A stretch of DNA of 22,113 nucleotides from Phlegmacium glaucopus (GCA_015039465.1 MU130578.1:157160-179272); one strand, 5' to 3'; shown: positions 1 through 8,646, counted from the stretch's first letter. Notes: generated by a model from the letters alone, not told the origin. Made by a program: numbers and translations.

Positions 1-30
1 AAATATACAGTTTAGATGAATAAGCAAGTT

Positions 31-228
31 GGGTGAAAGCGCGAAGCGCTTCCCGACCCGAGTAGCAATCCGGCCTAGACTGGGTAGAGACAAGCTGCAA
101 AACCCGTGCTATAGGAGTCTGACGACGCGACGAGTGAGTCTCGTTACCCCATTTCTAGGAGGAGGAATTGCTATGCTCACCGGAATGATGACACTGGCAA
201 GAGGGTGTGGTTGTGGTAGAGAAAAAGG
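31..228. other. Non-coding 3' terminal region of the DIRS-like element with strong short palindromes
   Basis: No convincing gene lies here. AAGCGC-GAA-GCGCTT (37-51) is a perfect hairpin within a GGG...CCC frame (31-59), and ACGAG-TGAGT-CTCGT (130-144) is a second. On the minus strand this is downstream of the recombinase stop, so it is the 3' untranslated or terminal part of the element. A role as recombination site or 3' RNA structure is inference only. Confidence 0.4.
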
Positions 229-1311
229 TCATCGTCGCCCCTGCAAAAGAGACTGCGACGGGATAATGAATTGAGAAAAGGCTTCGTGCGTCTCTGGGTT
301 GGCCTGAATAAAAGGAGTGAGAATCTGCGCATGTTTCCTCAGGTACCGTAGGAACGCGTCACTACTCCATCGACCCATGACTTTCATTGCCTCTATGGGC
401 ACCCCTTGGAGCAAATAAAAGAGGGTTGCCCCGATGCGTATACCATGGCCCTGAAGAGGTTCAAGACCAGCTTGACGAGCGGCGGATGTTAGGCGTTTGA
501 CGAAGGCTGGCTTCGTAAGTGGACGAAGCTGGTCTCTATGCCGATAAGCGAAAAGATGAGCGTCTGCTGGTGGGTTGTTAATCCGCCAATGATTGTCTAG
601 TGCTTCGTAAGGGTCGGTAGGTCCTGGATGTGAGCTCCAGTACACGTCTTCGCCATCCAGAGGGGCTGCTTTGGTGTGAGGGAGGTGTAAGACCATTACT
701 TCGAGACCATCCGTGTTACGTTCAACACGAAGGTTGGCAACCGTAACGTGACTGTTTGGAGAGAAGGCATCTAAGCGTGGAACTACAAACTCGCCAACAC
801 GTGCTGCGGCATAAAAACATGTAGTGAGGCAAGCAAAAACAGCAGCATCGAACAGCTCCTCGAGTCTAAGTCGTAAGCGGATCTTGTCGATGAATTCAGG
901 GGTATATGGCTGTCTTTTCTTCCTTTTTGACGAAGGAGGAGTAAGGCGGTCGGCTCCTTTGAGCAAGGCGTCCATTTCTAGAGAATTGAGCCTCCATTCT
1001 AAACCATGCAGTATGTGCCAAGCTCGGATACCCTGAATGTAGTTGGATATGGTGGAACCAGAATATGACCCGGCTAAGCTGGCGATGAAGGTGGAGATGA
1101 TGGGCTGATTTGTGGGCGCTCGTAGTTCCTCCAGAATGTCTTTCTTGTCACAGTAGACATGATAGACTAAAATACCCGCGCTATATGATTCTCGCGTAGA
1201 TTCGGCCCATGCATTTGCCATGACATCGAATACGCGGTCGATATCCTCTTCTGGGGCAGAGTTGTGCCGACTACGCACTGATTCTGCAGGTTTCCAAAGG
1301 CGAAGTCTATC
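229..1311 (-). CDS. Tyrosine recombinase (YR) of the DIRS-like element
   Basis: This is a phage-integrase-fold tyrosine recombinase that would insert the element's circular DNA. Numbering from 1278, the catalytic set is complete: Arg160 (AARVGEF), a candidate Lys203 (HTK), His278 and Arg281 (GHGIRIG), Trp304 (GRWSSDAF) and nucleophile Tyr312 (LRYLRKHAQ). The first 100 residues form the helical SAM-like core-binding domain (ESYSAG, SGSTISNY). The codon at 1278 is GTG, so it is not a eukaryotic start; the first in-frame ATG is at 1221. The frame is open upstream to a TGA at 1312-1314, and beyond that stop the same frame continues open into 1315-1500, overlapping the RT 3' end. The true N-terminus therefore probably lies upstream, and the TGA is a nonsense change (CGA to TGA would fit). 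The catalytic domain itself is unbroken. Confidence 0.9.
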   Translation of the reverse strand, partial: DRLRLWKPAESVRSRHNSAPEEDIDRVFDVMANAWAESTRESYSAGILVYHVYCDKKDILEELRAPTNQPIISTFIASLAGSYSGSTISNYIQGIRAWHILHGLEWRLNSLEMDALLKGADRLTPPSSKRKKRQPYTPEFIDKIRLRLRLEELFDAAVFACLTTCFYAAARVGEFVVPRLDAFSPNSHVTVANLRVERNTDGLEVMVLHLPHTKAAPLDGEDVYWSSHPGPTDPYEALDNHWRINNPPADAHLFAYRHRDQLRPLTKPAFVKRLTSAARQAGLEPLQGHGIRIGATLFYLLQGVPIEAMKVMGRWSSDAFLRYLRKHAQILTPFIQANPETHEAFSQFIIPSQSLLQGRR

Positions 1312-1501
1312 TCACGCTAAACAATGAGGACGCAAAGGAGATGGCTGGGGTGATAGATGGGGATTGTATGCTGAAGGTCTAGATAAACGGGGCCTATCGG
1401 GTATAGTGTTCGGGGTTGGTAGGTTGTGGATTGGTGTATTATCATGTCTGACTCGATTCGTGGTTAATGGAAAATCATGAGTGTTTTCCACAACAAAGTC
1501 T

Positions 1502-3340
1502 TCAGCGCCTATGGGTGCTCTCGTGAGAGGTTGATTCGTGGTCGAAGTCGACGACGAATTGCTTGATCTCGCCTGGAATATTGATCGCTGGGAGGAGATG
1601 AGTAATAGCTGGGTAGGATCCTCTTGAAGGCGCATCTGCTGGATTCTCCTTGCTTGTGACGTAGCGTGTGATAAAAAAGCACTGGTAAGTATTTGCGAGA
1701 TCATGGATACGTCGGAATACTTTGTTAGTTTCCCAATTCCTGCTTCTCCCTTTCCACCAACCCTCAACAACCCCTCGGTTGTCACCGAAAACCCTGAAGT
1801 ACTCGCCGGGTTGGCTTGCTGCGCAGAGAGCACGTGCAAGAAACTCGAAACCAAGCGCTTCCGCCCATCCAATGTCTCTACCCTCTGATTTCCATCCTGG
1901 GAGGAGACGCCAAGCACGCCATTTGTTTCCGATAACAATGCCGATGCCAAAACCTGAGCTGGCGTCCGAGAAGGCGCCTCTGTCCGAGACAAGGGAAGGT
2001 CCTGGGATTGGGCGAATGATACTTGGTGCGTTGAATACATGAAGCCACCAAGTGAGGTCAGTGACGGTGTGACGGGGGGCGTGGTGAGGAATGAAAGGGT
2101 TAGATCCGAAAGAGCCCATGAGGCTTTCAATGCCGGTGAGATAAGCATGGCCTGCCGGAAGAACTAAGCTGGCATGAAGAAGCTTCCCATAAAGCTTCTG
2201 TGCTTCTTCTAGCGTGTGAGTGGGGTGTGACAGCCAATCTTCGATTGCTGCTCTATATTTAACTTTTTTGTTTTCTGTGATGGCGACCGTGCGATCCGAA
2301 AGATTCCATTCGAAACCCAAATAAGGCACAACCGACGCAAAAGGAATGGTTTTGGAAGGTTCCCATGGAATGCCAAGTTGTGAAGAGATGGCGTCAACAT
2401 CTGCATCACAATAGGTGAAAGCCGAGTCATAGTGCGAGCGATTTGAAAGATTTGAGAAGTCCAAAATTGGACAAGCCGCGTCTTCGTCAAATTCTGCAGG
2501 AAGGTCATTCTGCATGTTCTCACCCCGATACCAATATCGACTGCCGGACTGAGTCCGTCCACCATTTTCCATGATGATATTATGCCAGCGTTGACGCTTG
2601 GCATTATACGCTTCACGATATTTAGTTAAAATTCGAAAGAGAATATGGTCATCGACCCATTTAGATAGTGGGCCGATACCCTGTGAACGAAAAATATCAG
2701 CGGTCGCATCTCCAAGGTGACCGTAAATTCCTCCAGCTGATCCGAGACCGAAATCATTACAGATATTAATAGCATATGCATCATATTCCTGTAACTTGAC
2801 CACCAGGCCAGGCCATTGGTTTGGAGTGACAGGAATTGTACGGTACGCTTCGGCAACATCACATATGGAAGCTTGAGAACCAGGGGGAAGATTATAAATG
2901 GTGAAGCATATAGTAGCGAAGGTACCCCAAGTGCAAGGGTACATGTCCGGGTCAATGGTGTAATTAATAGATGAAATATTGGAGGTAGGGGTGTGAGGAT
3001 ATGAAAAATTGTGAACTGCACGATATTTGTTAGGCTTTCCTGGTTTGGGAACCCAGGAGAGCGGTGATGTCTGAAACGGTCCAATAAGCGTTTCGACTTC
3101 ACGAAGCGTACATGGTCCAATGTATCATCCTCGTCTGAATTCGTTTGAGATAACTTCCTGGTATGCCTCAGGATGTTGGTGAAGAGTTGAGCTATTAGCG
3201 GGAGTGAAGGTAGAATATATTGGTCGTATTCCGGCATCAAAGCCTTTTCGTAGAGCATATGGAAGCGTGGGGTATTTGACAAGTAAGTTACAACGACGAA
3301 GAATTTCCTCCCAAGCGTCAGCTTTATAAGGAGTAAGCGC
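1502..3340 (-). pseudogene. Reverse transcriptase / RNase H (pol) of the DIRS-like element, one internal stop
   Basis: This encodes the enzyme that copies the element RNA into DNA. From the ATG at 2944 the RT motifs run in order: motif A DVAEAYRTIP (Asp29), motif B FGLGSAGGIYG (65-75), motif C WVDD (96-99). A connection region follows, then RNase H with SDAS (Asp327), Glu362 or Glu367, FGDN (Asp388) and NPADAPSRG (Asp437). The same frame is open upstream to 3775, interrupted only by a TGA at 3125-3127 between EFRRG and YIGP. Upstream of it, residues such as LTPYKADAW near 3340 look like the conserved start of basidiomycete DIRS pol. The pol frame is offset +1 from the gag frame, which stops at 3324. 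Gag-pol fusion would need a frameshift, and a mutation is the simpler reading. RT and RNase H active sites are all intact. Confidence 0.88.
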
Positions 3341-5047
3341 TCGGTCTCTTCTGCGCTCGAGGACACTTTTGAGCCCCATGATCCTTGTTTCCGCATCCGG
3401 AGCACTCGTGTCTTTGTTCGTGTGAACCAGAGGTGCAGCCGCGGCGACTGTTCCAGTCGTTGCATAGGGTTGTTCCGGTTGGGGTGATGAGTCTACCCTC
3501 TTCGTTCTTTCGACATCTGGCCTTGGACCCATCCCAGAGCGTTTCGGATCGACATTTTCTAATGTCGTGGGGGTCTGTGGCCAAGCATAACGCGCAAACG
3601 GCTTGGCCTTGAGGAGCTGCATTTGACTGAAAGGAAGACTGCTTGGACGAAGAGTGTTGAGATGAAGTATTGTGATTATACGGTGGAGGCGAGAACCGAC
3701 GCCGGGAAGGGGTGTTGGACATACGTCGTATAGGTGAGCGTGACCGCGAAGGGTTGAATGAGCGTCCACTGCCACTAGCCGTTCTAACGAAGGGCTCGCG
3801 TTCTCGATGGTTACGCCGTCTAGGGGTACGTGTCATGTCCTGTCAATTTTCCTGTGCAACAGCGCCGTTGTGGGTGTTCCGCAACTTTATGTTTAATGGT
3901 GCATTATGCAGTTCGGAGAAAGGTGTAATTTTGTGCCAGGGGCATGGCGCGTAGTGTGCGATACATGGTGCATGGTGCATGGTGCATGATGCATGGTGCG
4001 TGGTGCATGGTCCGTGATACATGGTGCGTAATACAGGGTGCATGGTGCATGACGCATGGCAGTAGTCACATGGTGCAGGGGGAAGGAGTGACACGATACA
4101 ATAAAGGACGATGAGGTGTGAAAAAGAGCGGGAGACGTCAGCCGGCTTAGCATAAAAGAAAAACGATATGAATTACTAACCTCGTTGATGGACATTAACT
4201 GCGCCTTGTCCAAGATTTCTTTATAAATGCTCTGCAGCAGATCCTCGTTGACTATGCCGATATTAAAAGCGGATCCGAGCTTCAGTTGGTCATGCCATTC
4301 GCGACGCACTCGTGCTTGGTAAATAATGAGGGCCCGTTCGCCAAATTCACGTTGTCGGTATGGATGCAGCTCGAGCTGAGTGAATAAATGAGCGAAAGCG
4401 TTGATCGCTTTCTCGGACCACTGGTACTTAGTCATTAACTGTATGAAGGTATTCTTGGCCATGGACATTTGACGGAAACTTAACTCGTTGTCCGGTATGA
4501 CATTCTTGGATGCTTTTAACGAGGATACAGACTTCAGCGTGACCATGTCGTCGACTTTGGTTAAACCAAAGGTGTCATCATTTTGAGTGAGTTGGTGCTG
4601 CGTTGCATCGGTGCATCCTTCGGGGGTGAGGTACCATAACTCCACGTATTCGAAATCTTCGATTCGTCGGAGGGCGTACTGGGCTGGCCTAGGGGCAATG
4701 TAATTGCCCACTGCCACCGTATCGTCAAAGTCTTTCATCTTCGGCTTCCTCTTCTCTAGTTCTGCTCTCTCTTCTACTCGCTCTGGCGGTTCTTGGGGCA
4801 TTGGGTCTAAATTCTCTGGTTGTTGTTGTCCTAGTGCTTCTTCCGCGATAGCATCATCGACTACTTGTTGGTCCCACCTCTGGATTCGTTCGTTGTGGGT
4901 CTGGGTCCAAGATTCGTCGATCGCTTGAATCGCCTGCTCGATGGTTAAACCATTTTGCATTAGAGCATTTCTGAGGACATCAAAATGCGGTCCTGCATGA
5001 TCCGGCATGACCTCTAAGTGAGGATTAAGGACTATTCTTTCATCCAT
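3324..5047 (-). CDS. Gag-like protein with CCHC zinc knuckle, two exons
   Basis: This is the putative nucleocapsid/structural protein of the DIRS-like element. Exon 1 is 5047-4181. The ATG at 5047 is the first in frame after a TAA; a longer reading to 5065 would start with TTG. A 341-nt intron (4180-3840) begins GTTAGT and ends ATTGACAG. Exon 2 is 3839-3324. Joining is phase 0 and keeps the frame, giving about 460 residues. The first half is acidic and Gln/Pro/Glu-rich, followed by a helical segment. Exon 2 is Arg/Ser-rich, as expected for RNA binding, with a Cys-rich stretch (CALC...RGC) and a canonical C-x2-C-x4-H-x4-C knuckle (CSGCGNKDHGAQKC). The intron carries a 7-bp minisatellite and is far longer than the other introns of the window. 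Confidence 0.75.
3964..4061. repeat. 7-bp minisatellite (CATGGTG)n inside the gag intron
   Basis: About 14 consecutive degenerate copies of CATGGTG (CACCATG on the sense strand of the gene) fill the centre of the inferred gag intron. Variant units include CATGATG, CGTGGTG, CGTGATA and CATGACG. The unit is not a multiple of three, so the array would shift the frame if retained, which supports its intronic status. Confidence 0.85.
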
Positions 5048-5065
5048 GACACTTTGATACGTCAA

Positions 5066-5330
5066 TATGAAATGTAATTAGTGAAAATAAAGAATTGATT
5101 TTATAGCACTGCTTAACGAGCGTGATTATTAAAAGAGAGTGTTAGGAAGTTTGTTAAAAAGCGAAAGACCAGCGAGAGCGAGGCAGAGAGCCAGATACTA
5201 AGAGTGAACGATGGATGTGCTGGAAAGAGGAAGCGTGTAACGCTGTGACATCACACGTTCACTCAAAGACTAAATTCTAGTCTACGCTCATACTTCGCTA
5301 AGGCGAGAATGCTGAATATGGTGCTGGGTC
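5066..5330. promoter_or_regulatory. 5' leader/terminal region of the DIRS-like element with three small palindromes
   Basis: This stretch is non-coding, CpG-containing sequence upstream of gag. It holds perfect short hairpins: AGCGT-GTA-ACGCT (5232-5244), GACTA-AATTC-TAGTC (5268-5282) and TCGC-TAAG-GCGA (5295-5306). The 5' end of the element and its promoter should lie here, but no core element is certain. CpG density falls abruptly after about 5310, which is taken as the element edge. Confidence 0.4.
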
Positions 5331-5570
5331 AGGGTAGATTTCATAAATTCCAAAAAAGGAAATTTTTTAAAGTTGGTAGAGAATTGTTTTAGGACCCTGA
5401 ATATGTTTAAATTATATTAATAGCAGCTCTCCTTATTGAGAAAACTGCAAAATACTTTCCTGGACGCAGCGGTTAAAGATTTTTCTAGCAAAATTCATAA
5501 ATTCTAAGGGACTCCCAGGGCCTCCTGATGTGATTTAATCCAGATGGTCAATGCACCAGGATACACTAAA

Positions 5571-5755
5571 GGTGTCCTGAGAAAATGGGTGACACTCAAA
5601 ACTTTATCTATGCTGTCCTAGGTTGTCCTAAGGTGTCCTTGGATAAGTGTGTAACACTCAAATTTTACCTGTGCTGCTCTAGGATGTCCTGGGGTGTCCT
5701 GGGGTGTCCTGGGATGTCCTGAGTAGTGATGTGATACTAACAAATTACCCAAGGC
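5571..5755. repeat. Degenerate tandem repeat, ~61-bp unit with GGTGTCCT submotif
   Basis: Two clear units start with GGTGTCCT at 5571 and 5632. Each continues through a GTGACACTCAAA-like and a TGCTG(T/C)(C/T)CTAGG-like segment. A third, more diverged unit runs from about 5711 (GATGTCCTGAGTAGTG). Between units 2 and 3 a 10-bp submotif GGGGTGTCCT is itself repeated (5691-5720). No gene is visible between 5330 and 6280. Confidence 0.7.
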
Positions 5756-6062
5756 TACCTAGGGCCAAAATCATTTTTCCTGATGTAGAGAACATACTAG
5801 GACAGGAGTACATAGGTATGATAAAAAGAAAGTAATGTACTACCTCAGTGTTGGAAAGTGCTGGTTGACAACTGAGGAGTAAAAAGAAGAATCATAGCTA
5901 ATCAACAAACTATAGTATCACATGAAGTGATAGATGACCTGACCCTATACTAGGTCAACACATAGTGCTGTCACCAATTACTTATATCAAGTTATATGGA
6001 ATTAGGGCATGGTGCCTGCTCCATGGGGTGGCATGGGAGCTCAATGAGCCTGAAATCAAAAC

Positions 6063-6310
6063 TAGTGCTTGAAAGTCCAGTCTTTGGCATTTTTGGTGAG
6101 TTTTGCTGCTAGCAAACATTGCCATTAAAATTTCCCAACACAACTGGGGTGCCCAAAAAGGATTTTTTTTTGGTCCTAGGACTGGAAAAAGACCAGACCA
6201 ACCCTGGAATTTTATGTTCCCATGCCCTAACTGTGATGGGGAATTTTAATGGCAATGTTCTAGCTCAAAAAAAAGGTTAAAAGCCTCAAAGACTAGACTT
6301 TCATGCACTA
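6063..6310. repeat. Imperfect inverted repeat, ~73-bp arms, ~100-bp spacer
   Basis: The arm at 6063-6135 (beginning TAGTGCTTGAAAGTCCAG) is matched in reverse complement by 6239-6310 (ending AGACTTTCATGCACTA). Shared blocks include GCCATTAAAATT/AATTTTAATGGC and CAAAGACT(A/G)GACTTTCA. The outer part of both arms encodes the same short piece of recombinase (QRLDF-ALI-like), so the repeat is an inverted duplication overlapping the 5' part of the recombinase pseudogene that follows. Confidence 0.75.
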
Positions 6311-6451
6311 ATCAAAACTCTACTCAAGGGGGCTGAAAGAATCATGCCAGCTTCATCCAAAAGGAAGAAAAGACACCCTTTCACCATGGAATATATAGAA
6401 ATGATATGATGTGGGTTGGACATGTCCAGCCCTCTGGATGTGGCAGTGTAC

Positions 6452-7188
6452 TAGGGATGCTGAAGTTTGGTTCTGAACCAGTCCAGAGAACCAGAACCAA
6501 CCGAACTGAACCAAGTTTCTGGTTCAGTTCTGGTTCTGGTTTGGCCTCAGCCATCTGGTTCTGGTTCTAGTTCTTGATTGGCCAGAAATATGAGAACCAG
6601 TTCTGAACCAGTTCAAACCATTCTGAACCACTATATCCCAAGGCAAACATTTAAGTAATATATTTACTCATTTGCATTATTTTACAGGTTAAATGGCACA
6701 ATGTACCTGTATCTGTAATGAAAATATTTATTCAAGTCACCAACACCATATATTTCCAATCAGAAGTACATCATTTTTTGGTCTGGCATAGTACATAATC
6801 AATAATATGTCTCATTTACTTTATAACTTCAGGTTTTATTAATATTAATATACTCCTATTGCAAGAATCCAATTCAAGGTTGTCACTAGTTGGCAAAATG
6901 GTTTAGTAGTATTTTTTCTTTTCATGTTTACTTTTAGTGATGTCATAGTTATAACACCAATACCACAAACTTCTGGCCTCAAATTTCAAGATATATTTAT
7001 TTCTAAGAAATAAGATGTAATTTTAGAAAATAAATTTTAAAATGAGAATTTCTTGTCTAATTGGTGATATCCTAACAAAAGTCTATTTTTAACTGGTTCT
7101 TATGGTTCAAACTGGTTCTGGTTTTCCTAAGTGGTTCTGGTTCTGGTTCTGAGAAAATGGGTCCTGAACCAAACCAAACTGAACCCCA
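6452..7188. mobile_element. GGTTCTG-rich non-autonomous insertion, possibly hAT-like MITE
   Basis: This roughly 735-bp insert splits the recombinase pseudogene. Both ends carry dense GGTTCTG/CAGAACC motifs in opposing orientation (6468-6635 and 7096-7185), and the middle is AT-rich with no ORF. The left end TAGGGATGCTGAAG and the right end, read inward as AGTGGGGTTCAGTTTGG, form an imperfect terminal inverted repeat. TAGGGATG resembles hAT ends. No 8-bp target duplication is seen, because the right flank is the inverted recombinase segment rather than original sequence. The family assignment is inference. Confidence 0.5.
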
Positions 7189-7500
7189 CTCAATAGGGGC
7201 TGCTTTTGTATGAGGGATGTGCAGAACAGTGACTTGGGTGCTGTCAGCACCAGATTCTGCTTGTAAATTGGCTGTGGTAATGTGTGATGATGAATTGAAA
7301 GCTTCCAGCCATGGTACCATAAACTCACCCAAATGTGCTTTTATGCAGCAGCACATTTGGGTGAGTTTATGGTACCATGGCTGGAAGCTTTCAATTCATC
7401 ATCACACATTACCACAGCCAATTTACAAGTGGAATCCGGTCCTGACAGCACCCAAGTCACTGTTCTGCACATCCCTCATACAAAAGCAGCCCCTATTGAG
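7189..7500. repeat. Near-perfect 150-bp palindrome with 12-nt spacer, within the recombinase relic
   Basis: The left arm 7189-7338 is the reverse complement of the right arm 7351-7500. By direct comparison they differ at 4 of 150 positions with no indel; all four lie within one 17-bp stretch. The spacer 7339-7350 is TTTTATGCAGCA and is recombinase coding sequence (the FYAA codons). The right arm is the original orientation of the gene and the left arm an inverted duplicate. A transcript would fold into a long hairpin RNA. Confidence 0.95.
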
Positions 7501-7905
7501 GGGAAAGATGTCTACTGGGGTCAGCAGCAGGGGCTATCTGACCCATACCATGCCTTGAATCACCATCTCCAGGTCAACAACCCACCAGACACTACTCACC
7601 TCTTTGCCTATAGACACAAAGATGGTCACAGGCCCCTCACAAAGTAGGCCTTCATCAAGTGTATCACTGCTGCAGCTCAAATGGGTGGTGAAGAGCTGTT
7701 ACAGGGTCACGGTATTAGGATTGGGGCAACCCTACTGTACCTATAGAAGCAGTGAAGGTGATGGGCAGATGGGCTAGCAATGCCTTCATCATTTGACATT
7801 TACCTCTGAAAGCATGCCCAAATAATGGCACCTTTCATGCAAGACAATGCAGATCTTCATTCCAATTTTGCCCACTTCATCATGCCCATGACAGCCATGC
7901 TATAA

Positions 7906-8248
7906 GGTCAAAGATAGTTGACAGGAGTGTAGAGATGAGACACAATGGGTGAAAGTGATGGATTGGAATAAAGAGATACAGCAAGTATCTACAGAATACG
8001 GTAGATATGAGCTGTGGGAATGAATCCAGATGTAGACGACTGTAGGGCATGGACATTTAGTCCAACACACCCCCACAACGAAGGGAGTCTGCAATGGATA
8101 TGGAAAAAAATGTGTGGAGCACATTGTGAAAGAGTCACCCCCATAAAAACTAAAGGAGCACCCCCATGTAATAGAGAAGTTTGAATTGAAAAATAATGTC
8201 TACATACAAATGAAGAAATGAAGTGACTGAATGGGAAGGAATATGGGA
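7906..8248. other. Intergenic repeat-derived stretch; two CACCCCCAT motifs
   Basis: No convincing gene. CACCCCCAT occurs at 8136-8144 and 8159-8167. Two further copies occur on the other side of the next element (8685-8693 and 8712-8720). The two flanks therefore look like parts of one repeat-bearing sequence split by that element. Confidence 0.4.
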
Positions 8249-8646
8249 GGACTTTACACTCCCCCACATTGTCAGGCCAGACTTCCGCTGGACTGACTGG
8301 AGGACTCCAGAAAAGTCTGGTCAGAGTCCGGTCAGAGTCTGGTGGAAGTCTGGTGGAAGTCTGGTGGAAGTACAAAACATGCCTGTATCCCCTCCTAACC
8401 TAGGAATGCACTACCACACAGACAGAAAATATCCCCATACCTAAATATGAATCCTAAGCCCTAAGCCTAAGCCCTAAATCTAAATATAACCCTAAGCCTA
8501 ACCTCTAAATTTTTCTACTTTCACTGGACTCTCACTGGACTCTCACTGGACTTTTACCGGAATTTTACTGGAGTCTGCTGGACTTCTGCTGGACTTTGGG
8601 CAGTCTGGCAGAGTCCGGCCGGACAACGTGGGGGACTGTAAAGTAC
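8249..8646. mobile_element. Compact TIR element 1 (GTACTTTAC family) with telomere-like core
   Basis: The ends match as imperfect inverted repeats over about 32 bp: left ACTTTACACTCCCCCACATT, right (read inward) ACTTTACAGTCCCCCACGTT, both continuing through GTC and GGCC. Inside the left end are repeats of GTCTGGTGGAA (8336-8371). Inside the right end are CACTGGACTCT and CTGCTGGACT repeats (8521-8595). The middle (8452-8505) has CCCTAA-type telomere-like motifs. There is no ORF. The match AATATGG near both ends (8240-8246 and 8650-8656) may be a decayed target duplication. It is probably a non-autonomous DNA transposon; superfamily undetermined. Confidence 0.7.

Larger units (their letters stand above)
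31..5310 (-). mobile_element. DIRS-like (tyrosine recombinase) retrotransposon, nearly complete copy
   Basis: In minus-strand order the block encodes a Gag-like protein with a CCHC knuckle, an RT plus RNase H polyprotein, and a tyrosine recombinase. That is the defining gene set of DIRS-order retroelements, which integrate through a YR rather than a DDE integrase. No DDE integrase, aspartic protease or LTR pair was found. The outer limits are inferred: CpG dinucleotides are frequent up to about 5310 and become rare beyond, and the left end lies at or beyond the window start. Split direct repeats or inverted termini typical of DIRS were not recognised by eye. The copy carries two TGA stops and a gag/pol frame break, so it is probably recently inactivated. 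Confidence 0.82.
6287..7905 (+). pseudogene. Second tyrosine recombinase, decayed and interrupted
   Basis: This is a relic of a YR related to the one at the left of the window. The 5' piece (6287-6451) reads LLKGAERIMPASSKRKKR and EYIEMI, then PLDVAVY after a stop. It is cut by an insertion (about 6452-7188) and an inverted copy of its own middle (7189-7338). The gene then resumes at 7339 with FYAAAHLGEF, HIPHTKAAPIEGKDVYW, HLFAYRHKDGHRPLTK, a TAG at 7645-7647, GHGIRIGAT and VKVMGRWASNAF. The first catalytic Arg has become His (AHLGEF), and the Tyr region is lost to a stop and frameshift near 7793. HxxR and Trp remain. CG dinucleotides are nearly absent. It is clearly dead as an enzyme. No RT or gag relic is visible beside it. 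Confidence 0.88.

Noticed and set aside
29..274. Plus-strand 81-codon ORF at the left edge
   Set aside because: No protein-like pattern, and it overlaps the non-coding end of the DIRS-like element with strong hairpins.
1502..2148. Second minus-strand ORF inside the RNase H region as a separate gene
   Set aside because: Its first two thirds are a shadow of the RNase H frame. Only the part near 1315-1500 may belong to the recombinase.
3964..4061. CRISPR-like array
   Set aside because: The 7-bp units are contiguous with no spacers, in a eukaryotic intron.
1..5330. LTRs or split direct repeats bordering the retroelement
   Set aside because: I compared both ends by eye in both orientations and found no convincing long match; alignment software could still find a diverged one.
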